DNA of 14,223 nucleotides from JBDRGX01 sp043817485 [NCBI: bacterium]. GTDB taxonomy: Bacteria; JBDRGX01. The notes beneath the pieces were generated by a model. It was given only the letters and a program-made list of their open reading frames with translations. It was not told the origin of the DNA and searched no databases. Below are positions 6,335-12,952 of this stretch, one piece after another. Both the position numbers and the translations under genes were made by a program. The stretch lies in NCBI GenBank assembly GCA_043817485.1, contig JBDRGX010000125.1:1-14223 (forward strand). Reading direction: 5' to 3'. Positions within the stretch are counted from its first letter, which is position 1; every line of letters begins with the position of its first letter.

Positions 6335-7669
6335 TTAAACAAATTCAACATTAAGATAATGACATGAGCAAGAAATACACGGATCATAAGCTCTAATAAG
6401 CATTTCTGCTTGAATTGTTATTTCTTCTTTTGACTTATTTAAAATTTCTGGAATCATTTTTTTCAAATCCATATCGATATTTGCTAAATTTTGGTTTGTT
6501 GGAATTACACAATTTGCTTTTTCTATAAGTCCTTTGGTGTCTATTGTATAATCGTGGAATAAAATACCCCTTGGTACTTCTACTGCACCAACACCTTTTC
6601 CAGGTTTTATTTTAAATGTTTTTTGTTCTTCTATTGTTGGCCAACTTGATACTGCTTCATTTGCATTTATTCCATTTATAAGAAAATCTTCTATTATGGA
6701 AAGTGTGTCTCTTAAGCAATAAGCAGTTTCTACAACTTGAGCAATAGTATTCATAAATGGATTATAACATGGAGATTGTAATCCTAAAGAATCAGCTAAA
6801 TCAAGTTCTTTTTTTGAAAGTTTTTTATGATTAATATTAAACCTTGCTAAAGATCCTACCATATATGAATTTTTTTTATTTTTTGAATGTTTTGAAGTGG
6901 AATGTTCTACATAAAATTCATGAACAAAATTAAGATAATCTTTTGGATGGATTACTCCTTCTTCAGATGAAGCAATATTTCCATCAAGAAAAGCATATTC
7001 ATCAGAATGTGTTAATGCAATATATTCTGTTTTTCTTTCAAAAGATGGAAGTTTTAAAGTTTTAACAATTCCAATAACAGTATCTAAATCTTTTTCAAGA
7101 TTTAGAAGCAATTTTTTCATTTTTTCAAGTTCTTTTTTGGTTGGTATTTTTGTAAAACCTCTAACACATAAAGTAATAGGATGTGTATGTCTGCCTAATA
7201 ATAAATCACATAAATCACTACATATTTTTTTCATTTTCAAAGCAAGGATTACAATATCAGGATGAGTTTTAATAAGCGGAAATACACTTTCTACTCCAAG
7301 ACAATCAGGTGCAACAAGAAAAAGTACATGAAGTAAATGGCTGTCTAATGTTTCAAGATGCAATGCAACCTTTCTTAATTTTTTAGTTTGTTCAGTAGGA
7401 CTAAATCCTATGGCATCTTCTGTTGCTTTTATGGATGCAAGACTATGTCCTGTAGAGCAAATACCACATATTCTCGATGTAATATGTTGTACTTCAAACA
7501 TTGACCTGCCTTTTACCATCACTTCAAAAAATCTCGGAGCTTCTATTACATTTAGATGACATTCTTCAAGTTTGCCGTTTTTTATATTAATTTTAATGTT
7601 TCCATGTCCTTCAACTCTTGTAAGATATTCTACATTTATATTTAAATCTTTTTTAAGTTCCTGACTCAT
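6335..7669 (-). CDS. hydA: [NiFe]-hydrogenase large (alpha) subunit, group 3b type
   Basis: The catalytic subunit of a cytoplasmic bidirectional [NiFe]-hydrogenase. The 444-aa product has the L1 motif RICGIC (ligands C68 and C71) and the L2 motif DPCISCSCH (C431 and C434), so all four Ni/Fe cysteine ligands are present; VPRGILFHDYTI and NLANIDMDL are also typical. Processing after His437 would release only the seven residues YLNVEFV, a short tail. Cys436 between the last ligand and the cleavage site is an additional cysteine. I chose the ATG at 7669 because GGAGG lies 6 nt upstream; an in-frame ATG at 7702 would add 11 residues inside the small-subunit gene and has no SD. It overlaps the small-subunit gene by 17 bp. 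Subunit set and order match archaeal NADP-dependent sulfhydrogenase I. Confidence 0.95.
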   Translation of the reverse strand: MSQELKKDLNINVEYLTRVEGHGNIKINIKNGKLEECHLNVIEAPRFFEVMVKGRSMFEVQHITSRICGICSTGHSLASIKATEDAIGFSPTEQTKKLRKVALHLETLDSHLLHVLFLVAPDCLGVESVFPLIKTHPDIVILALKMKKICSDLCDLLLGRHTHPITLCVRGFTKIPTKKELEKMKKLLLNLEKDLDTVIGIVKTLKLPSFERKTEYIALTHSDEYAFLDGNIASSEEGVIHPKDYLNFVHEFYVEHSTSKHSKNKKNSYMVGSLARFNINHKKLSKKELDLADSLGLQSPCYNPFMNTIAQVVETAYCLRDTLSIIEDFLINGINANEAVSSWPTIEEQKTFKIKPGKGVGAVEVPRGILFHDYTIDTKGLIEKANCVIPTNQNLANIDMDLKKMIPEILNKSKEEITIQAEMLIRAYDPCISCSCHYLNVEFV

Positions 7670-8426
7670 TCTTTTCCTCCATCCACATTTTAACTCCTTC
7701 ATAAATATTGAATTTATCTTTAAGCATTTCTAATGTGAAACCATATTTTTTAAGTATATCTATTTGTCCTTGTTTATTATAATCTTCAAGTAGTCCTCTG
7801 CAATTATAGCATGTATTTCCATTAGACGGACACCATGCATCACATCCGGCTCTAGTTACAGGACCCATACAAACTTGACCTTTTTCAAATAAACATACAT
7901 TTTCTTTTAATTTGCATTCAACACAAACAGCATGAGTTGGAATTTTATATGGTACGCCTGTTAAAAGTCCTTTTAATACTAATGCAAATTCATTGTTATT
8001 TGTAGGACATCCATGTACATATGCATCTACTTTAACAACTTGGTCTACTGGTTTAATAGAGCCTGTTTCTATTTTATCTTTTCTTCCTGGATAAACAATT
8101 TCTAATGCATTTTCTATATTATGTTTTTTAATTATTCCATTAATTCCACCTGTACAAGCACATGCACCATAAGCTACAAGTATTTTTGCTTTATTTCTTA
8201 TATCTTTTATTCTTTCTTCATCATGTAGTCTTATTATGGCTCCTTCTATTATTGCAACATCATAATTTTCTGACCTTTCATGCATAACTTCTCTAAAATT
8301 TACTATGTCAATATGTTCAAGAATATCAAGAAGAGCAGTGTTTAAATAAGTTAATTGAAGTTGACAACCTTCACAATCTGAAAAATCAAAAAATGCAACT
8401 CTAACTTTTTTTTTTATTTCAATCAT
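7653..8426 (-). CDS. hydD: [NiFe]-hydrogenase small (delta) subunit
   Basis: The electron-transfer subunit that binds the large subunit and carries three iron-sulfur clusters. The 257-aa product has the proximal-cluster pattern DCEGCQ (C18, C21), GACACTGG (C89) and HGCPTN (C140). It is followed by a cysteine-rich C-terminal region with CVEC (C168, C171), C178, C186, C195, C199, C206 and C209, enough for two more [4Fe-4S] clusters. There is no twin-arginine signal, so the enzyme is cytoplasmic. The ATG overlaps the gamma-subunit TGA (ATGA) and has an AAGGAG site upstream. Its 3' end overlaps the large-subunit start. In group 3b enzymes it links the active site to the FAD- and Fe-S-containing gamma and beta subunits. 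Confidence 0.94.
   Translation of the reverse strand: MIEIKKKVRVAFFDFSDCEGCQLQLTYLNTALLDILEHIDIVNFREVMHERSENYDVAIIEGAIIRLHDEERIKDIRNKAKILVAYGACACTGGINGIIKKHNIENALEIVYPGRKDKIETGSIKPVDQVVKVDAYVHGCPTNNNEFALVLKGLLTGVPYKIPTHAVCVECKLKENVCLFEKGQVCMGPVTRAGCDAWCPSNGNTCYNCRGLLEDYNKQGQIDILKKYGFTLEMLKDKFNIYEGVKMWMEEKNESGT
7676..7680 (-). promoter_or_regulatory. Ribosome-binding site that sets the large-subunit start
   Basis: GGAGG, 6 nt upstream of the ATG at 7667-7669 and inside the 3' end of the small-subunit gene. It decides in favour of the shorter large subunit (444 aa) over the in-frame ATG at 7702. Confidence 0.75.
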
Positions 8427-9274
8427 ATTGCTCCTTCTATTTCTTTAATTTTATCGTAAGAAAATACCGGTCCATCTTGACAACAGTAATAATTATTTAT
8501 TTGACAATGTCCACATTTTCCAAGTCCACATTTCATATGTCTTTCAAGAGAAAGAAAAATTTGATTGTCTGGAATTTTTTTTTCCATAAGCTTAATAATT
8601 ACAAATTTATACATAATAGGTGGACCACATATTATACAATAAGTTTGTTTTATATCTATATCAACTTTGGGAATTAGTTCTGTAATTAATCCTATATTTC
8701 CTTTCCAATCAGGAGCAGTTTTATCAACTGTGCATTGAAAATGAATATCTGTGAGTTTTTCCCATTTTTCTATTTCATCAGTATATAAAAGCTGTTTTGG
8801 TTCTTTACAACCAAGGAGTATAACAACTTTACCAAAATCTTTTCTTTTATCTAACACAAAATTAATTAATGACCTTAACGGTGCTATTCCAAGTCCTCCA
8901 GCTATAAATAATAAATCTTTTCCCTTTAATTCATCAACAGGAAATCCATGTCCAAATGGACCTCTTATTCCTATTTTATCTCCTTCTTTTAAGGTATGTA
9001 AAACTGATGTAAAATTACCTGCTTTTCTTACACAAATCTCAAAAAATCCCTTTTGAGTAGGAGAGGAAGAAATAGAGATAGGAGCTTCTCCAACTCCAAA
9101 TATGGATATTTCAGCAAATTGTCCAGGGGAATGTTCAAGGTTTTTGTTCTCTTCTAATTCAATTTTAAACCATTTTTCCATAGCAGTCATTTGTTTTATA
9201 TCAGTAATGATTCCTATTTTTGGAATATAAAGAGATTCCATATTTTTGTATTTTTCTGTTATTATATTATTCAT
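8423..9274 (-). CDS. hydG: Hydrogenase gamma subunit, FAD/NAD(P)-binding with [2Fe-2S] (not the HydG maturase)
   Basis: A ferredoxin-NADP reductase-like flavoprotein that exchanges electrons between NAD(P)(H) and the hydrogenase Fe-S chain. The 283-aa product has the FAD-binding segment APISISSSP (64-72), the phosphate-binding GPFGHGFP loop, the nucleotide-binding FIAGGLGIAPLRSL (123-136) and the CGPP motif near 216. A C-terminal [2Fe-2S] motif follows with C249, C254, C257 and C264 or C265. Organisation matches the sulfhydrogenase gamma subunit and dihydroorotate dehydrogenase electron-transfer (PyrK-like) proteins; the surrounding beta, delta and alpha genes select the former. It overlaps the beta stop and the delta start by 4 bp each (ATGA junctions) and has an AAAGGA site. 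NAD versus NADP preference cannot be read here. Symbol follows the Pyrococcus hydBGDA naming, which clashes with the maturase at 4468-5856. Confidence 0.9.
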   Translation of the reverse strand: MNNIITEKYKNMESLYIPKIGIITDIKQMTAMEKWFKIELEENKNLEHSPGQFAEISIFGVGEAPISISSSPTQKGFFEICVRKAGNFTSVLHTLKEGDKIGIRGPFGHGFPVDELKGKDLLFIAGGLGIAPLRSLINFVLDKRKDFGKVVILLGCKEPKQLLYTDEIEKWEKLTDIHFQCTVDKTAPDWKGNIGLITELIPKVDIDIKQTYCIICGPPIMYKFVIIKLMEKKIPDNQIFLSLERHMKCGLGKCGHCQINNYYCCQDGPVFSYDKIKEIEGAI

Positions 9275-10302
9275 ATATTTTCCTTTGCTAAAGAGTTAAT
9301 AGTTTCATATAAATTAATTTTTGCCATACAAGCTCTTGTACAACGTCCACAACCTACACAAAAATTTCTATTATATTTTTCAACACAATATAAAAATTTT
9401 CTGAAAAATCTATGTTGTTGTCGACTTTTTCTTTCTTCTCTGAAATTTTCACCACCAGCAACTTCAGCAAAATTTTTCAATTGACATGAATCCCATGTTC
9501 TGTATCTTTTTCCTTCTTTTAAATTTAATTCAATGTCATCTTTTACATCAAAACAATAACAAGTTGGACATACATTTGTACAATTACCACAGGATACACA
9601 TTTTTTTCCGATTTCATCCCATAATGTATTTTTTTTTGTTTTACTTAATATTTTTCCTATTTCATCATGATTTGGGATAAGATTTTTTTTCCATTTTTCA
9701 TCTTTTTCCTGTCTATTTTTACTTAATTTATATTCAATGTCTGAAATATCTTTAAAAACAAATTTATAATTGTTAACAAGATTTTCGCCTTCAGGCGAAT
9801 TAATCTGAATAGCATATTCTTCCCCAATATCAGTAAGCATAAGGTCATATCCACCCTTTGGATTATTGGTTCCCATAGTAATGCAGGTTGCATGTTCATC
9901 ACATGGTTCAAGACATTCAATGCCTATTATTATAATATTTTTTTTTCTTTTAAAAAAAGTTTTATCAATAGGATTTACTCCACATGCATTATCAAGACAT
10001 AATATTCCTGCAATATCACATGTATGAGCACCGAAAATAATTAAAGGAGTTTGATCTATATTCGATGTTTCTGCTTTTATATTTTCAATTTTAAAAGAAA
10101 ATAAAGTTTCTTCTTGTGGAAGATAATATTTTTTCAAAGAAAGAATTGGAGGTTTGTGAAGAAGAATAAGTTCTTCAGGCGAATCAAGAAAATTTATTAC
10201 ATATTGATTTTCTTTTCTTGTTGGACCTGCTATTCTGTACTTGTTTTTTAGAGATTCAAACAAATTTTTTATTTTTTGTTTTTCTATAGTATAGTATTTC
10301 AT
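9271..10302 (-). CDS. hydB: Hydrogenase beta subunit, 4Fe-4S dicluster protein (sulfhydrogenase beta / AsrA type)
   Basis: An iron-sulfur subunit that wires the flavoprotein to the hydrogenase and, in sulfhydrogenases, is linked to sulfur or polysulfide reduction. From the ATG at 10302 the product is 343 aa. The N-terminal two thirds carry the family's GAHTCDIAGI and GIECLEPCDEHATC cysteine segments. The C-terminal part has two ferredoxin-type motifs: C235-x2-C238-x2-C241-x3-C245-P and C315-x2-C318-x2-C321-x3-C325. It also resembles subunit A of anaerobic sulfite reductase, but the neighbouring delta and alpha subunits identify it as hydrogenase. A GTG at 10308 two codons earlier is possible; I prefer the ATG. 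Three AAGGTG repeats lie upstream. It follows the FNT gene by 27 bp and overlaps the gamma gene by 4 bp. Confidence 0.92.
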   Translation of the reverse strand: MKYYTIEKQKIKNLFESLKNKYRIAGPTRKENQYVINFLDSPEELILLHKPPILSLKKYYLPQEETLFSFKIENIKAETSNIDQTPLIIFGAHTCDIAGILCLDNACGVNPIDKTFFKRKKNIIIIGIECLEPCDEHATCITMGTNNPKGGYDLMLTDIGEEYAIQINSPEGENLVNNYKFVFKDISDIEYKLSKNRQEKDEKWKKNLIPNHDEIGKILSKTKKNTLWDEIGKKCVSCGNCTNVCPTCYCFDVKDDIELNLKEGKRYRTWDSCQLKNFAEVAGGENFREERKSRQQHRFFRKFLYCVEKYNRNFCVGCGRCTRACMAKINLYETINSLAKENI

Positions 10303-10305
10303 AAA

Positions 10306-10325
10306 CACCTTTCACCTTTCACCTT
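10306..10325 (-). repeat. Tandem 7-bp repeat of SD-like sequence upstream of the beta subunit
   Basis: On the coding strand the unit GGTGAAA recurs so that AAGGTG appears three times within 20 bp, ending 3 nt before the ATG at 10302 and overlapping the alternative GTG at 10308. Each copy resembles an AAGGAG ribosome-binding site. The middle copy has the best spacing to the ATG. It may raise ribosome loading or allow copy-number slippage; it may also be incidental. Confidence 0.6.
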
Positions 10326-10329
10326 AAAT

Positions 10330-11214
10330 TTATTTTGGGAATGTTTTGTTTTCCTTTTTTTCTGTGTCTTTTACATAAGTGGTCCAATAAAATAATCCTA
10401 CAAAAATTGCTCCACCAATAATATTTCCAATTGTTACTGGAATTAAGTTATTTACAAAAAACCCTTTCCATGTTAATTTTACTAAATCTAAACCATCAGT
10501 TACTAAAGCAGAACCTTTTAAGAAAATTCCTAATGGAATAAAATACATATTAGCAATAGAGTGCTCAAAACCTAATGCTGCAAATGTCATTATGGGAAAA
10601 AATATAGCAAATATTTTTCCTATAACTTGTCTTGAAGCAAGAGCCATCCATATAGCTAAACACACAAGCCAATTACATAAAATACCACGAGTTAAACATT
10701 CTGTAAAAGTTAATCCAACCTTTGTATTAGCTATTTTAACTGCACTAAGACCTACTGCCATATCTCCCATTTTCCAAAGATTTGTTTTATAATAAAGAGC
10801 AGCTAAAAGCATAGCACCAATAAAATTAGCTATATAAACAATCATCCATTTATAAAGCATTTTTTCAAATCTTAATTTTTTATCTGCTACACTCATTAAC
10901 ATTAAGGTATTGCCAGTAAAAAGTTCTGCACCGCAAATTACTACAAGCATAAGTCCTACAGAGAATAAAGCACCAGTTATAAATCTTGCTAAACCTAATC
11001 CTAAATATTTTGCAACATCATGACCACCTAAAGTCGAAATGCAACCTCCGAAACCAATGTAAGCACCAGCTAAAATTCCTAAAATAATTATTTTAGCATC
11101 AATCATCATTGCTTTTTGTATGCCTACAGTTCTTGTAAGTGTTTCTGCAACAATAGCACCAGTACGACAATCTACATTTACTACTGGTATTATTGCTGGT
11201 TGTTGTTTTTCCAT
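10330..11214 (-). CDS. Formate/nitrite transporter (FNT) family channel
   Basis: A pentameric inner-membrane channel for small monovalent anions (formate, nitrite or hydrosulfide in characterised members). The 294-aa product has six predicted transmembrane segments, the GAELFTGN motif (95-102), conserved Lys165 and Thr169 in KVGLTF, and the pore histidine H218 in GFEHSIANMYFIPLGI, all FNT hallmarks. Substrate is not decided by these residues. It lies 27 bp upstream of the hydrogenase beta gene on the same strand and appears to be the first gene of the hydrogenase unit. It could therefore move formate, or hydrosulfide if the group 3b enzyme reduces sulfur (inference). The 72-bp gap to rex carries a tandem Rex-type operator. 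Its own SD is weak. Confidence 0.93.
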   Translation of the reverse strand: MEKQQPAIIPVVNVDCRTGAIVAETLTRTVGIQKAMMIDAKIIILGILAGAYIGFGGCISTLGGHDVAKYLGLGLARFITGALFSVGLMLVVICGAELFTGNTLMLMSVADKKLRFEKMLYKWMIVYIANFIGAMLLAALYYKTNLWKMGDMAVGLSAVKIANTKVGLTFTECLTRGILCNWLVCLAIWMALASRQVIGKIFAIFFPIMTFAALGFEHSIANMYFIPLGIFLKGSALVTDGLDLVKLTWKGFFVNNLIPVTIGNIIGGAIFVGLFYWTTYVKDTEKKENKTFPK

Positions 11215-11238
11215 GCTTTTTACTCTTTTCTTTTTTTT

Positions 11239-11267
11239 GTGATAAATATCACTGTGATATTTATCAC
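11239..11267. promoter_or_regulatory. Tandem Rex-type operator upstream of the FNT-hydrogenase operon
   Basis: A 29-bp perfect palindrome with one central base: GTGATAAATATCAC and its exact complement GTGATATTTATCAC. Each arm is itself a palindrome, GTGATA-N2-TATCAC, so this is two 14-bp operators with centres 15 bp apart. The pattern fits the TGTGA-N6-TCACA core known for Rex operators, and rex is the adjacent gene. It lies 25 bp upstream of the FNT start codon, where the promoter should be. A possible -35 (TTAACC) and -10 (TGATAT) 17 bp apart would be covered by it, but that promoter call is weak. A terminator role is unlikely because A, not T, follows in the transcribed direction. Confidence 0.75.
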
Positions 11268-11286
11268 TGGTTAAAATAAAAAAAAT

Positions 11287-11913
11287 TTATTTTACTACTG
11301 AAAAATAACGAAGTGCTTTAATTTCAATTGTTAAATCTACATTTCGTAATGTAATTTCTTTAGGAACATTTAAAACTACAGGTGCAAAATTTAAAATACT
11401 AAAAACACCAGATTCAATTAATTTATCTGCAATCATTTGAGCATTATCATATGAAACAGCGATAATTCCAATATGAATATTATTTTTTTTAACACTTTCT
11501 TTAATATTACTTATATCTTCTACTATAATATTTCCACATAATTTTCCAATTTTATTTTTATCTTGATCAAATGCAGCTACGAATTTCAAACCTTCTTGTT
11601 CAAATCCTTTATAATTTAAAAGAGCAGATCCTAAATTACCTACACCTACAATAGCAAGATTACACATTTTTTTTGCATTAATAATATCTAACAAGTATTT
11701 TTTTAAATTTAATACATTGTATCCTTTTCCTGGTTGTCCAAATTTCCCAAAATTAGCTAAATCTTTTCTAATTTGAAAAGCATTAATATTTGTTATTTCA
11801 GCAAGTTCTTCAGATGAAATATTTATTTTTTCTTGTTCAATTTGTTGAACAATTCTTAAATATTGTAAAATTCTTGGAATAACTATTTCAGAAATTTTTT
11901 TCTCTTCTAACAT
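11287..11913 (-). CDS. rex: Rex, NADH-sensing transcriptional repressor
   Basis: Rex binds DNA when NAD+ dominates and releases it when NADH rises, controlling fermentation and hydrogen genes. The 208-aa product has the N-terminal winged-helix domain with ISSEELAEITNINAFQIRKDLANFGKFGQPGKGYNV (residues about 32-66, recognition helix included; motif quoted in parts: QIRKDLANFGKFG, then QPGKGYNV), a Rossmann domain with GVGNLGSA (90-97) and the acidic FDQD end of strand 2 (115-118) that favours NAD(H) over NADP(H). Length is normal. The ATG at 11913 has an AAGGA site. Its own promoter carries one GTGATA-type operator and the next gene has two, suggesting autorepression and control of the FNT-hydrogenase unit. 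Confidence 0.95.
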   Translation of the reverse strand: MLEEKKISEIVIPRILQYLRIVQQIEQEKINISSEELAEITNINAFQIRKDLANFGKFGQPGKGYNVLNLKKYLLDIINAKKMCNLAIVGVGNLGSALLNYKGFEQEGLKFVAAFDQDKNKIGKLCGNIIVEDISNIKESVKKNNIHIGIIAVSYDNAQMIADKLIESGVFSILNFAPVVLNVPKEITLRNVDLTIEIKALRYFSVVK

Positions 11914-11936
11914 TTATTTATTCCTTTTTTAAAAAT

Positions 11937-11954
11937 TTGTGATAAATATTACAA
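11937..11954. promoter_or_regulatory. Rex-type operator in the rex promoter
   Basis: TTGTGATAAATATTACAA, an 18-bp near-palindrome with one mismatched pair. It shares the core GTGATAAATATYAC with the tandem site at 11239-11267. It overlaps the -10 box of the rex promoter, so Rex bound here should block its own transcription. Confidence 0.7.
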
Positions 11955-11973
11955 TTCAATAAAAATATGTCAA
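11946..11973 (-). promoter_or_regulatory. Sigma-70-type promoter of rex
   Basis: On the minus strand, TTGACA (11968-11973, perfect -35), a 16-bp spacer and TAATAT (11946-11951, 4 of 6 for -10). Transcription would start about 30 bp upstream of the rex ATG. The -10 lies inside the Rex-type operator. It may also drive the downstream FNT-hydrogenase genes by read-through. Confidence 0.65.
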
Positions 11974-11997
11974 GATTTTTTTAAAAATTGTGAAAAA

Positions 11998-12846
11998 TTA
12001 AAATATTATTTCTTCTTGTCTTAAAGCATAACAAGAAAAATTTACTGCTACTGGTAAGCCAGCAATATGAGTAGGAAAAACTTCTATATTAACTCCTAAA
12101 CAAGTTGTATCTCCACCTATTCCCTGAGGACCTATATTGAGTTCATTAATTTCATTATAAAGTTCTTCTTCTAATTTTTTTATATGCTTTAAAGGATTAG
12201 AAGAATTTAAAGGGCGAAGTAAAGCTTTTTTAGATAAAAAAGCTGCATATTCCATAGTCCCACCAATGCCAATTCCTAATATAATGGGTGGACAAGGAGA
12301 AGCTCCAGCATCTTTAACTGTTTGAATTACAAAATCCTTTATTCCTTGTGTTTCTTGTGAAGGATTTAATAAAGCAATTTTACTCATATTTTCTGCTCCA
12401 AATCCTTTTGGTAAAAGAGTAATTTTAATTTTATCACCCAACACTTGCTCAATATGAATAACTGCAGGAGTATTATCGCCAGTATTAATTCTAATTAAAG
12501 GATCATTTACAACAGATTTTCTTAAATATCCTTTTATATAGCCCTTTTTTACTCCTTGATTTATTGCTTGAGAAATATTTCCTTTTATATACACATTTTC
12601 ACCTATTTCAACAAATACTGTCATCATTCCAGTATCTTGACATACTGGCATTTTTTCTTTTTTGGCTAAAGAAATATTTTCTAAAATCATTTCTAAAACT
12701 TCTTTTGCTTTTATATTTTTTTCTTTTTTATAAGATTTTTTTAAAGATAAAACTACATCTTTTCTGATTGAAATATTTGCTTCAATACACTTATTAGATA
12801 TAGAATCTATTAAATCAATAGCTTTAATTTTTCGAAATGACTTCAT
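11998..12846 (-). CDS. Class I (iron-sulfur) fumarate hydratase / tartrate dehydratase alpha subunit
   Basis: The catalytic alpha part of the oxygen-sensitive two-subunit fumarase (fumarate to malate) or L-tartrate dehydratase. The 282-aa product has the three cluster cysteines in PVCQDTG (C69), GASPCPP (C185) and GGDTTCLGV (C249), with GIGIGGTMEYAAFLSKKALLR and NTGDNTPAV between them. I chose the ATG at 12846 because AAGGA lies just upstream; the in-frame ATG at 12864 adds six residues and has no SD. Fumarase is more likely than tartrate dehydratase in a general anaerobe, but the sequence alone does not separate them. The matching beta subunit, usually the next gene, is not here: rex follows after 84 bp. 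Confidence 0.92.
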   Translation of the reverse strand: MKSFRKIKAIDLIDSISNKCIEANISIRKDVVLSLKKSYKKEKNIKAKEVLEMILENISLAKKEKMPVCQDTGMMTVFVEIGENVYIKGNISQAINQGVKKGYIKGYLRKSVVNDPLIRINTGDNTPAVIHIEQVLGDKIKITLLPKGFGAENMSKIALLNPSQETQGIKDFVIQTVKDAGASPCPPIILGIGIGGTMEYAAFLSKKALLRPLNSSNPLKHIKKLEEELYNEINELNIGPQGIGGDTTCLGVNIEVFPTHIAGLPVAVNFSCYALRQEEIIF

Positions 12847-12923
12847 ATTATTCCTTTTTATCATTTGTTATTGCAAATCTATAGACAAAATAATACAAAT
12901 TGTTTTATTTCGTTCATAATGAT

Positions 12924-12952
12924 ATTATAATAGACATTTTACTAAATTTTAA
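12924..12952 (-). promoter_or_regulatory. Candidate promoter of the fumarase gene
   Basis: On the minus strand, TTAAAA (-35, 4 of 6) and a perfect TATAAT -10 (12924-12929) 17 bp apart, overlapping the stop of the upstream ATPase gene and about 80 bp before the fumarase ATG. A/T-rich background makes chance matches common, so this is tentative. Confidence 0.35.

Noticed and set aside
7670-7702. Upstream ATG at 7702 for the hydrogenase large subunit
   Set aside because: It extends the protein by 11 residues into the small-subunit gene without an SD, whereas GGAGG stands 6 nt before the ATG at 7669.
9723-9920. 65-residue frame on the - strand inside the beta subunit
   Set aside because: It lies in a shifted frame within an intact, motif-rich gene; no SD and no recognisable domain.
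11239-11267. Rho-independent terminator of rex
   Set aside because: In the direction of rex transcription the hairpin is followed by a run of A, not T; the nested GTGATA-N2-TATCAC structure and a second copy upstream of rex fit an operator.
11985-11999. Additional Rex half-site (ATTGTGAAAAATTA) near the fumarase stop
   Set aside because: Only one half matches; no inverted partner at the right spacing, so it is not supported above the A/T-rich background.
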